NCBI RefSeq assembly: GCF_032854445.1
Contig: NC_088295.1
Coordinates: 31,173,385-31,237,384 of the forward strand
From: Liolophura sinensis
Taxonomy: Eukaryota > Mollusca > Polyplacophora > Chitonida > Chitonidae
Reading direction: 5' to 3'
Length of the DNA: 64,000 nucleotides
Below the pieces are notes generated by a model. It was given only the letters and a program-made list of their open reading frames with translations, was not told where the DNA came from and did no database searches. Both the position numbers and the translations under genes were made by a program. The stretch's first letter is position 1. Every line of letters starts with the position of its first letter. Below, piece after piece: positions 50,101-62,100 of the stretch.

Positions 50101-53100
50101 TCCTCCCCGAGTTTCCAGCAAGAGTCAGACAATCTGAGGGTCACATGGAAGAACAGTCATGCCCCAAGGTACAGACTAACCTGGGGGAAATCTGAAGAGA
50201 CTGTTGTGAATTCGAAGAAGTGTACCTCAACATGTCAGACTGTGCTAAACAAGCTTCAGCGAGGAATGGTGTACAACTTCACATTGTTTGCATTCAATGG
50301 TGTGGCAAGATCAACTGGAAACAGTGTTTCTTACCCTATGGGTAAGTTGTATAGTCTACAGAGGACTTTTACCCTACATGTACTTGCATGAGTATTAAGT
50401 CTGCATTATCTGCAGGGGACTTCTAGTCTGTGAGCAAGTCTTTTACTCTGTAAGTGCATTGCTGCTCATAAGGGACTTTTACCGCATGAATATAAAGTCA
50501 CTTTCGCATTTCGGCCGGCTTTTTTTTAAGACAAAAATGTCGCGAGATCTCGCATTGCATGGGAGCTTTTTGCTAATTTTCACTCTACAGCCTATGTTTT
50601 AACCTAGCGGCAGCATGCTTACTACGTGTACATGTACTAAAATGCCAAGTAAAAGTGCCAGGTGTTACGTTTAAATGTTGCCACTTTATTGGCTGTGAGA
50701 AACAGCAGCAACCTCAAACTTCAAAGGCCCCTGTCTGCGACTGGGTGCTAATTTCAGCGCAGCTACTCTGTTGTGGTGAGTGTGGTGAGGCGCACCCTGA
50801 AATGCAGATGTTGCTCATCAGTCTACATTGTCTACATTGTCAAATGTTTATGACATCTTTTCAACAGAATTGTCTTGATCAACATCAAATCTGCCTGATT
50901 CAGCATTACAAAGGGAATATTATTATGTCACATTAGACAAATTTACACTCACTGACCAGAATTTTGTTTTGGGGGACATAACATAGCATTAGTCATCAGA
51001 AATCCTTTAGAACTTTGGTTTTTGGTCTGTTCCATAGTATTTCCTATCTATGATTCTGAAGATTTTCTCTGAGCCTGGGTTTCTCTTGACACTGAAGTAT
51101 ACATAGTTCCTTAAGTGTATAGTGGATTTTATGTCTTACTTTGTCTAATTGTGACACCATGCACTCTTAATAATAAATTTTTTTATGTCCATTAGTGCTT
51201 TGTTTTCTATACCACAAGTACTGCTTCACAGGTAATTTCTTTAATGGTACTGCATCATTGAGGATATTGGTGTTTAATTATTTTCATTACCATTTTGGTA
51301 TGCATAATTTGTGATTGGCTGTTTGTTGTTTTTAATTCGCAGTAAAGTTGTATAGTATAGTGTGTTTTTGAATATTAATAGTTTGTTGTGATGAAAAAAT
51401 ATGTTTTAGCCCCAGCTAATCCTCACCAAGGAAAGACTGCGAGAGTGACAGAGAGGAGCATCAAACTGGAGTGGTCATTTTCAGGGACAGGGGCCGAGGA
51501 ATTCCTGGTACAAGTGTGTGACATCCGTAACCCAGGGGACACAGTGAACATTACCTTACCCATGCAGCCATCCTCATTAAGCACCTACACCTACAACAAG
51601 ACAGATCTGATGGCAGGACACACCTACAATGTGTCTGTGCGATCAGTCATCAGGTTTGGAGACAACTCAGTTGTCTCCCCTGATCCCCCACTCTTCATCA
51701 CCAACAGCACTCGTAAGTTTTTCATACATGCAGGTATGAGAAGAGGAGAGTTCAAAATTGAATTGACCACATGCATTTGTGTTTAATTCTTCTTGATTGA
51801 CCAGATGTGGTTACATATACAAGATAGTGTGATCATTCCCAGAGATCTGTTGAAGTGCTACTCCACTTCAAAAAAGAGCCAAAAAATATAGGTCTCAAAA
51901 ACAGGATTGAATGATAAGGATTAAGATTCCATGGTATTAAAACAGCTGTTGTTAGTTTTGAAGGATAATATGAATGCGAAAGTTGTCTGTCGTTTTGCCT
52001 GTTGTGACATCATCGCTGATAATGTAGCCACAGTTGACATACTTTCAAACGCGCATGATGTCATTCTAGCATAACTGCCTTACTTGATGTCATATCTGCA
52101 TTATTCATAGTCACATAAAGAATGGTATCACATTACCTGAGGGAAATTTTACTTAAGCTGCCAAGAGACTTTGTTTTGAGGGATCTTAACTTATAGGTGT
52201 TTAATAGTGATATTAATCATAAATGTTATCGAACTTTGGTGTTAGTTCTGTTCCATGCGGTATCCTTCATATCATTTTAATATTTTCAACTGGCTTCTCT
52301 TTGGATTGAAGAAGCACTTTAGCAATGGTTTATGTTTTGGCTTGAGATGTTATCTTGGTTTGTTGGCATCTGTCATACGTTTTTAATTTAGAGATTTTGT
52401 GAAAGTTAACAAGTTAGGAATTAAGTTCTGTGAAAATTGTATTTCAGGACCTCTAGCCCCATCTAATTTCACCCCTATCAAGGTAGCTCCCACAGCTTTG
52501 TCGTTCGTCTTCACCAATAATAGCCTGGCTGACCAGTACCTTGTGAGGGTAGAGCCCCAGGGTGAAAGGGTTAAATGTAGATTGACATCAGCCCAGGGAG
52601 ATGAGGTGAGAGGGAAAATCACAGGCCTGTCCCCTGGCACAGACTACACCTTGACACTGACCGCTGAGTCAGGAGTGTGGAGCAGTCAGCCTTACACAGT
52701 GACCATCTCAACTAATGAAACAGGTAAGCAGTCAGTTCTCTTTGAACAGTAATACAGAACTGACGTCACTTTATATATTAACATAAGTTGATCCCTGAGA
52801 TAAAATAATGTTAAGATACAGGGTGTATTAATATTGTTATTTGATTGTATTAGTTTACCAGTGCTATACACCATACTCAAGAATGTTTCACCTGTAAAAT
52901 GGTGACCAGGTTCATGGGTGGAGGAAACAAAAAACAGTGCCTTAACTGCAGAAGCACATGAAAGACAAAAACTGAACCAGTGGAAGCTGGATTAAAATAC
53001 ACAATCCCCTCACCCACAAGCTACATAGCCCTCTTTGGGATAACTCTGTAGTCAACTCAGAAAAAACATAATTTTTCTTGTGTAGTACAAAGCTTTTCTT

Positions 53101-56100
53101 CTTGACCAGCGTTCAGAAAGCTTTAATTGCCAGTATGTGAAGATTTTTAAATTGGTGAAGATGATAAAAAAGAGGGAGTGTCAGTGAAAGAAATAAATAC
53201 ATTGTTTTCCTATCTTTTTCTGATGCACAGTCCCAGGGCCTCCCAGTAACCTAAGTCTGGCCTTTGTTAACTCCACCGTGCTACAAGTGCAGTGGTTGCA
53301 TCCTCTGTCCCCCAATGGACACCTGAAGAAGTACCATGTGAAGGTGTGGGAACAGAGGTGGTATACCCAGGCCTGGTCATTACATCAGGACGTGATGACA
53401 AATCTCACACAGTTCACCAGTGACACTCTTGTACCAGGTAAACTAGAAGTTTTGAAAACTTTTTTTCTATATATTTGTAGAAAGTTCATCTGGTAAGAAC
53501 AAACAAGTTGGTAATCCTCACACGGGCAGTATTTTAAGTGCAAGTTTTGACAAACAGACAAATAACATTGTTATTGTTGTCCAGCCCAGAAGATTGCTAT
53601 ATGTGATTAAGACACCAGTTTGACTCATCCTAGTGCCTGACCAATAAGCCCCACCCACTGTTTTTAGCCGCAACAGGATCTGGCGAACTTGGTCAAATGT
53701 TTGACATCTACTTTACCATGGGGGCCATTCATTTTACGATTGTCAACATTTTGTGAGACCGGAAAGGTGGTTTTTAGTGTCCTGTTGATGCCATGGAATT
53801 TTTATTGCAATATATCAGAAAAGAAGTGATATAATTCACTAACAGTGGATGAATAATGTATCCAAGATATTTTTGTATGAAGGATGTTGTACTCTAATGC
53901 TTTCACAAAGTTAATTTTGTTTGTGTACATGTAAGTTAATGTTGCACTTATCAATGCTAAGGTGTAGTATCTGCAAGAAAAACTGAACATGTAATAACCA
54001 GCTATTTGTACATCATGCATGTAGGAAATTTGGAAAAACTAATTAAAATGTGTCTGGGAACATTGGGATTGTCATTGAAATGCCCAGTTTTTATTTACTA
54101 TTCTGATGTGACTGTAGTGCTAAGAATGTTTCTGTGTTTATGAATTCTGGTTGTGTTTTTATGATTCCACCAAAAATGATAGACACGAAACATGTGCAAT
54201 GTGGACATTCTGACCCCTAAACCAGAGGGAAGGTCAAGAAATCATTGTAGTGAATTGCTGATAAACTCTAAATAATGTTAACAATGTGCGGCAAATCTTT
54301 AAGCGTAAGATCATTTTTTGTTTTATTTTTTCTTATTCCAGGTCAGTGTTACTCTGTCTCTGTATCAGCAGAGAATGGAGCAGGGGTTGGGAAATCTACA
54401 GACAATACAACACTGGCAACTCCTGAGACAGGTTGGTTCTGTTCTCTTTTGTAAAGCTTTAGGTGACACGGGGATGCACATCCTGCGCTCCCTTGTTCAA
54501 CTCTGGCCTTAAATCACTTTTTTTGTGTTTTTTTTTTCAGGCACCCTGAGAAAGGCTCTGGTTTATTCTGCACAGTTTAGTTTTTCTCCATCTATAAACC
54601 ACATTGGCATATGTATAAGTATATTTTCAAATAAATGTCCAATTACTCTTACCTTTAATCCTGTGAGTGGCTAAGTGTTTGTTGTACAGGTAGATGTACT
54701 TGAAGAGTTAGTCTATTCATTTCCAAGGGATCACATTTTAATTGCTATGACACAAGCAATACTGTAGGCACAAGTTCAATCAGTATCTTTGACAGAGAAT
54801 TTGTGAGCAGTAGTAGTAGCCTGCAGTCACTCTGTGGGAACCTTGGCGAACAACTCTCAGAAGACCTCTGGTCTCCCACCAGCTTGTTGTGCATATCTGT
54901 ATGTTATACATGGGATAGTTTGTCAGCAGCTCGCACCAGGTTGATGGTTTCATCACCCGGGAACTCCAGCCACCTTCAATAAAACTGACTGCTAACTAGT
55001 GTATGGATGTAAACTTCTCTTCCTAATGTATTGGTCTAAAATCAATAACTGATAAATTCTTTTGCTTAAAGTCATTTTAGTGCAGTCACATGAGATAAAG
55101 TAATAACAGTTTATACATATAACATGTGTGATACTTGCAGTTAAGATGATCTTAATGCCAAACAGGGGCCTCCGTGGCTCAGTTGGTTAGCGCGCTAGCG
55201 CAGCGTAATGGCCCAGGGGTCTCTCACCAATGCGGTCGCTGTGAGTTCAAGTCCAGCTCATGCTGGCTTCCTCTCCAGCCGTACGTGGGAAGGTCTGTCA
55301 GCAACCTGCGGATGGTCGTGGGTTTCCCCCGGGCTGTGCCTGGTTTCCACCCACCATAATGCTGGCCGCCGTTGTATAAGTGAAATATTCTTGAGTACGC
55401 TGTAAAACACCAGTCAAATAAATAAATAAATAATGCCAAACATTGGAATTGTTTTAGTGCTATTTAGATTTTTTTCTCATTAGCAAGGCTCTTCTATTGC
55501 ACCAATAATGTACCAGAGTTATAAATCATTTCCCATAACTATGTTACAGCACCCTCTCCACCTAAGATCAACATATCTAAGAATGGAGCTCACACTGTAC
55601 AGGTCAGCTGGCTACGGCCCACCCAGCCAAATGGCATCATCCGTAACTACACTGTGAGTGCCAGAGATAACCAGGGCAAAATACTACAGAAGCTGTGTTT
55701 TCAGTGTTGTGACTGCCCGCAGGATTTGTGCACCACAGGCAGTGATCAGGTATGCCATTCTCAATCTAGTTAATTTTTTTAATGAAATAGAAATTGGTTT
55801 CACATCCAGTGCTTCCATCCATCAGGTAGTGCTTCATTGAGTCCGTCATAAAACATAAAAGCATTGAAATGGTTAGTCATTCTGAAGTGAAAGTTGGTAT
55901 GGTACATGGCTTTACTTGGACAAGTTTCCTTTCTGGGACATGTTACCAGTTTGATGAGAGTATGTATTGCATTGCTGGTTTGCCGTATGTATTTTTGTGA
56001 TGAAGTTTATATCATATTCATAAAGGTATATTTTCAATAATTTTAGAACCACGATTTTGATTTTCATTTGTCAGAAAACCACTGCGGATGCCTGCAGCTC

Positions 56101-59100
56101 TGTTAAGAAGCTTATGGCTGGGGGTTTAGCTGGTCACTGTGATAAGGTAGTCTTGTACAAGCTGGGTGACGAGAACCTAAGTACCGCTGTGTTAGGTCTA
56201 CATGCGTATGCCCACTACTGTGTCGGCGTGGAGGCATGTACCAGGGCGGGGTGTCAGCAGGCGTGGGAAGATGTGGACACACAACAAGATGGTCAGATGT
56301 TACATATTCACATAATATAAACTCTTCTCATCTTTAGGGTATTGTTAAATTTACCCCCAAAATTCACCTCAAAAATTGCATTTTTGAAGACAATTAAAGG
56401 TCTTTAAATATTAATTTATTTTAGAGCTGACACTTGCATTCCCAATAAGATATCACCCTACTCTTTTTGCAAACCTCAAAACAATTTCCAACGTCAACAA
56501 AACTCTCAGAATCAGTAGTGTAATGGCCAAAAGCATTTTTTGTATCCTTTTTTTGTTTATGCGCGTGTCTAATTCATAAAAAAGGCTTTGGACTGGCCTG
56601 TTGTTCGTACAGACAGTGCTAAAGCTCTGGATGAAGCTTTCTATTTTGTTTATTGAGTGCCACAAAGTATCCAAGCCCTGAAGGTGCTCGAGTATCCGGA
56701 GAACTTAAGGAGACTGGTAAGCAAGCTCCCATTTCATCTTCATGACAAGTGGAGGATCATAGTGCAGCTTACCTGTAGACAAGGTAATACTATTCAGTTC
56801 CATCAGCTGGTGGAGTTGGTTAGATTCTATGTATGGTAGAGATGCCATGATCCAAGAGAAGAAGGCCTGGAGTGCAAAGGTACCAACAACAAGGAATGTT
56901 AAGGGTTCTAAGGGTAGCTATGCCACAGACGTAGTAGATGTAGCCAAGGCTAATCCTGAAAGAAATACTGACAATAGTAGTGGGTATAATCAGCGGAAAA
57001 CAGAGAGCCAGGACACTAGGAAACATTGTGAAGGTGCAAATCACATGATCGACAGATGTAGAAAAGTGGCCAGCTCGCCGCTCTCTGAGGGCTTCCACAT
57101 GTCTATGGAAGATCCAAAGGTCTTTGTTACAGTTGCCTTAAACCAGGCCACCAGAGCAAAGATTGTGGCCGGAAATCCATCTGTGACATCTGCAAACTTC
57201 GACACCCTACTGTCCTCCATGACAAAAGCAAGGAACGATCATTACTCCCACCCCAAAGGGAGAGTGGAGACTGTTTTAACTTTGCTAAGAATATGGAGGG
57301 CCATACACAGGCCGGAGACAGACAGTGCACGATGGTTATTGTACCGGTACAGGTGAAGCTCAGGAACAGCTTGGATGCTATCAAAACTTACACATTTTGG
57401 AATCCCGGTAGCACAGTTTCATTTTGCAGAGAGCGTCTGGCACATCATTTGGAAGCATGCAGTCATTCAGTGAAGGTCAATCTGGTCACTATGGGAAAAC
57501 CCTACATGACGAAAACTTTCGGTATCGATGGCCTTCAAATCGGAGACTTAGAGATGAAGAACTATGTCGACTTACCAAGAACACAAACCAAAGAAATCAT
57601 CCCTGTGTCGAAACACCACATTCCAAGAAACAAGGATCTGTCTAACCGGAGTCATTTAAGGGATATTATCTTGCCAGAAATAAATTCTGAGATAGATTTT
57701 CTCCTTGGAAACAACATAGCCGATGCCTACACACCATATGAGGTAAAGACGGGTCCAAAGGGCACTCCCCATGCAGCTAAAACAATGCTAGGATGGTTGT
57801 ATGGAATTTAATCCGGGATCACGACTTGAAATCGTATCGGCGGGGATGCAAGATTCTCTTGAACAAGGCAGAAATTACAGTAGCGGCAGAGATGGAACAG
57901 CTCAAGAGACTAGCAAGGGAATCCATTAATCTTGACTTTGCGCAAAGGCTTTGTAAGGACAAAACAGAGCATTCGCAAAAAGACAAGGGGTTCTTAGGGC
58001 AAGTAAGCAAGTCTGTCATTCTAACTAATGGGCACTACTGTATTGGATTACCTTTCAAGAAGGCGGACATAAAACTCCCAGACAACAAATCACAAGCATA
58101 ACAGCGACTCCACAGTTTAAGAAGAAAAATAGAGAGAAACTTTGACTTTGACGAAGACTACAGGCACTTTATGGAGGAGAAGATTATCCGTAAGGGTTAT
58201 ATAGAGAGGGTTCCTCAGATTGATCTTATTAGAAGATATGGTCCTGTGTGGTCTATACCTCATTATGGGGTGTATCATCTGCATAAGCCTGGCAAGATCT
58301 GTGTCGTGTTCGACTGCACCACAACATACATGGGATCATCCTTGAATACAGTCCTGCTCCAGGGCCCTAAATGATTAATGATTGCCAATAACAGATCGTT
58401 GTACAAAGGGAAGCTTATGCGCATATGTTTGTTTGTTTCATTGTTTGTGTGACTCGTACATTGTCATGTGTACAAATAGGCGTTTTTAAAAAGTCGTACT
58501 TTGCTTTCTTGTCGGATCCTTATTAAAATCACTGCCGATAAAAATAACGTAACTTCAGTATAATATGATTGCTCTAAGATTGCAGCCTTGTTTATCTTTG
58601 TAGTTAATCTGTTGTGGATACCAAAGGAGTTGTGCTGGTTGACTATAAGTTCAACATCAAATAAGTGCTTGGAACTGCACGGCATTCACATGTTTACTGT
58701 CTGGTGGATTCAAGTATCTTAGTCTTTGGTGAAATTTTAGGTCAAATACTGTATATCCATGTGTGCTAAAGAAAATATTGTTTGGATATTGATGGGAAAG
58801 CAAAGTTCCCAAGGTTTTTTATTTTTCTGAGAATATAGAAATTGATTAACTTGAAAAAATTCACAGTTGGTAAAATATTCATTGGCTGTTTAAATGTTAC
58901 ATTACAGCAAAAGTCCTTAGTGAGTAATTCTGCTGTCAGTATGGGGATGTTTTTTCTTTTGTCTATACTTCAGTGCATGGGTAATTCGCAGAGGTATGCA
59001 TTTTACAAGAGTATCTTCTCCTGCATTTTATATCAGTGTTTTTATTCCTTATAGCACCAACTGCACCTCTCAATGTGAAGGCTGTGGCAGTAAGTTCCAC

Positions 59101-62100
59101 CAGTATCTTCCTCAACTGGAGTCTCCCTGTAGACCAAAATGGTGTTATTCATTTCTACGAGATAACCTACAGAACCGATGGATCAACCCCAGAAGACTCC
59201 ATGCAGCAAAATACAACATCCAATGTTACCAGTTTTACCGTTTCTAAGCTGTCAAAGTGGACAAACTATACATTTTCTGTCCGTGGTTTTACCAACAAAT
59301 TTGGCAACAGTAGTGTGGCGGTAACCTGCAGAACATTAGAAGATGGTTAGTACATTATTACCTTTGCCAAGGATGGTATGTTTTTGCCAGAGTTTATTTG
59401 TCTGTCTAATTGTTTAAAAAACTTTGTCGAAAAAGATTTGCAGCAATATTTAATCAAATTTTGTGCACATGTTGGGCTTGGGATGAGGACCAATCCATAA
59501 ATTTTGGTGGGGATCCAAAGATTTTTTTAACACTTCTTCACAATTGACAGATTGGTGAAAATGCAGAGTGTTGTCTCTTTGTCTGTGGTTTAAGAGTGCT
59601 GGAGTTGATGAGGAAATATGCTAACACTATGTTACTCATAGATATGTTTATTTTCAAAATGTTTCAATGTTATTTCAATGTGCTTTCTAGTTGCAGCATT
59701 TTCGTAGGCCTGGTTATACCTTTTTCTTGGAACTCTTTGCAATGTACCTGCCAGATTGTATTAAGCAAAAAGTCAGACAATCTCGGGCCAGTCAAACATT
59801 CTTTATTATTACTTATTACACAGTTATTAAAAATTTTTAAACATATGACTTTGATACATGTATTTGATACACATTATTTTTATGGATATTGGACATATTT
59901 CTTGAATATTTCATCGTCAAATGTGGAATGCTATTAAAGCAGCTGCAAATTTAAAAGTGCATGCCTACATGAAATGTACATTGTCAAACAGAGTGGTATC
60001 AAGGATCTGAGATGTGATGTTCCTGCATGTGTTTGGTTGCTGTGGCATCTGTCACTCAAGTGAAAAACGCATTGTTATTAGTTTTTTACCCACTGGTATG
60101 ATCATGACATTTTCATGAAAATCTGTATTATCCATTAAATGGTTTTTGTCAAATATTACATAAGTCTTACATCGGAATGTTGAATAATTGGCCCATTCAA
60201 TACTCTGTTACTTAGTACAGTATTAAAATATAGTTTTGTTGATAATCAGTCAGACTTGAATGATTGCATAGATCTGATTTATTATACATATAGTTTAAAT
60301 GGAGAGTTCAAAATTCCATCATTACAAAATGAGAATTGTTACGCAGTGTTACAATTGTTTGCTTTTATTTCATGTGTTTTTTTTTTCAGTTCCTAGCACC
60401 AAACCATACCTACATGTAGAGGTCCTTAATGCTTCTGCAGTCGAACTCTCGTGGAAACCCCCGAAGGAAGCCAATGGGCTTATCCTAAAATACAACATCA
60501 CATTACACAGTCGTTCTGCCAGTGACACAAATAAAACCAGAACCTACTCTGTGGACAGAAAGACAAGCTGGATAATAATTTCTGGGCTGCAGTACTGGTC
60601 AGACTATAAGGTTTACATCTCTGCCAGGACTAGTGTAGGACAGGGTCCCAGCGCTGTGCAGGAATTCAAAACTCATGAATATGGTCAGTGATATTTCTTT
60701 GGTGTAAAATTAATTAGATATGCTTAAACAATGGAGAAGTCTCAGCCATGGTGCATTGTGCAAGTAACTAATACAATATTTCATTGTTTTGCTTTGTTAA
60801 TGTTGAACAGCCTGTGTTTGATTGGGAAGAAACAGGTAAGAATTCACTCATCCTTACTTCAATAGTAATGCTTCCAAAGTTGGATTGCCCTTAATATCTT
60901 CATGTGTAATGCTTGCAAGATCAGATTGCACAGGGGCAATATTTCCAAGGTAAGTTTGCACCTATTTTCTTCAGGGGTAATATTTCCGAGGTAAGTTTGT
61001 ACCTATTTTCTTCAAGGGGTAATGCTTCCAAAATATGTTTACACCTATTTTCTTCAGGCGGTAATGTTTCCAGTATAAGATTACACTTTTTTCCCTTTAG
61101 GGTTAATGTTTTCAAGGTGAGTTTGCACCTACTTCCTTCAGGGTAAGGCCACAAAGGTAAGATTGGTTCCATTTCTCCTCAGTAGCATGCCAGCTCTGCG
61201 TAGTGACCCCAGGAGGCTCCCTTCAATGCAGTTAAGTTATAGTCCAGCTTCCTCTCCAGCCATACGTGTGAAGGTCTCTCAGCAACCTGCCAATGGTTGT
61301 GGGTTTCACCTGGGCTCTGCCTGGTTTTCTTAAACCCTAATGCTGGCTGACGTTTTATAGGTGAAATATTCTCGAGAACAGGGTAAAACATCAATCAAAT
61401 GAATAAATAAATTTCTCATCAGTAGCATGCCAGCTTGGGGCAATGACCCAGGAGTCTTTAACCAATGCAGTTGCTGTGAGTTCAAGCTCAGCTCATGATG
61501 GCTCCCTCAGCTCATGAGTAAAACGACAGTCAAATAAATACATAAATATTTATCATCTGTGTGTGTTTATTTCTGCCTGCAGCGCCAACATCCCCACCTG
61601 AGAATCTGCGGGCCATAAGTGTTAACGCCACTGCTATTCACCTGACCTGGTTACCTCCCTCACAACCTAATGGCCACATCACACAGTACGATGTGACCTA
61701 CACAGCTGACAAGGTTCCACGGGATGAAATCCTCTGTGTGCCCAGGGACAAACATGGTGTTGTGGTGGGGCATCTGAACTACTGGACTCAATACAGTTTT
61801 GTTGTCACTGCCAGCACAGCTCAAGGGGTGGGGCCTCCGGCCACACAGTCAGAGAGGACTAAACAGTATGGTCAGTTGACGTCTTCCATTAAAATAAAAT
61901 CCTAATTGATCACCTTTTTTGCATATGAACAGCAGTTTGCAATGATTTATGCACTGGTTGAGTTGGTTGATTCTAGGGCTTTACAAAAAGTATAATTGTA
62001 TCAGTCTACATAGTATAATAATATGCGTGAATAGGCATCTATCAAACATTTGAAAAGGTTGAAGAATAATAGTACACGTATTTTTATTTAGGCCTATCCT

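Larger units (their letters stand above)
38709..52723 (+). other. FN3 domains 1-9 of the giant protein (divergent block)
   Basis: Domain exons: D1 38709-39035; D2 41123-41245 + 41631-41777; D3 42709-42990; D4 43493-43618 + 45291-45479; D5 45764-46087; D6 47045-47176 + 47558-47734; D7 50087-50341; D8 51410-51712; D9 52448-52723. Most lack the usual B-strand PP-x-PNG consensus but keep the F-strand signature: LMPGTSYMLRLTAVS in D1, LSPGLTYHFTVEA in D3, LSPGLAYNFTV in D5, LMAGHTYNVSVRS in D8, LSPGTDYTLTLTAES in D9. D2, D4 and D6 are each split by one extra phase 1 intron. Several carry unusual cysteines (D2, D3 and D5). Confidence 0.85.

Noticed and set aside
50655-50936. Cysteine-containing frame resembling the start of a zinc-binding domain
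   Set aside because: No ATG start; the cysteine spacing fits no known motif; an overlapping frame that begins like a THAP domain (MPSKSARC) stops after ten codons.
55165-55250. Genuine tRNA gene
   Set aside because: A- and B-box-like words are present, but the arms do not fold into a full cloverleaf, and the sequence continues into the SINE body and AAAT tail shared with many other copies.
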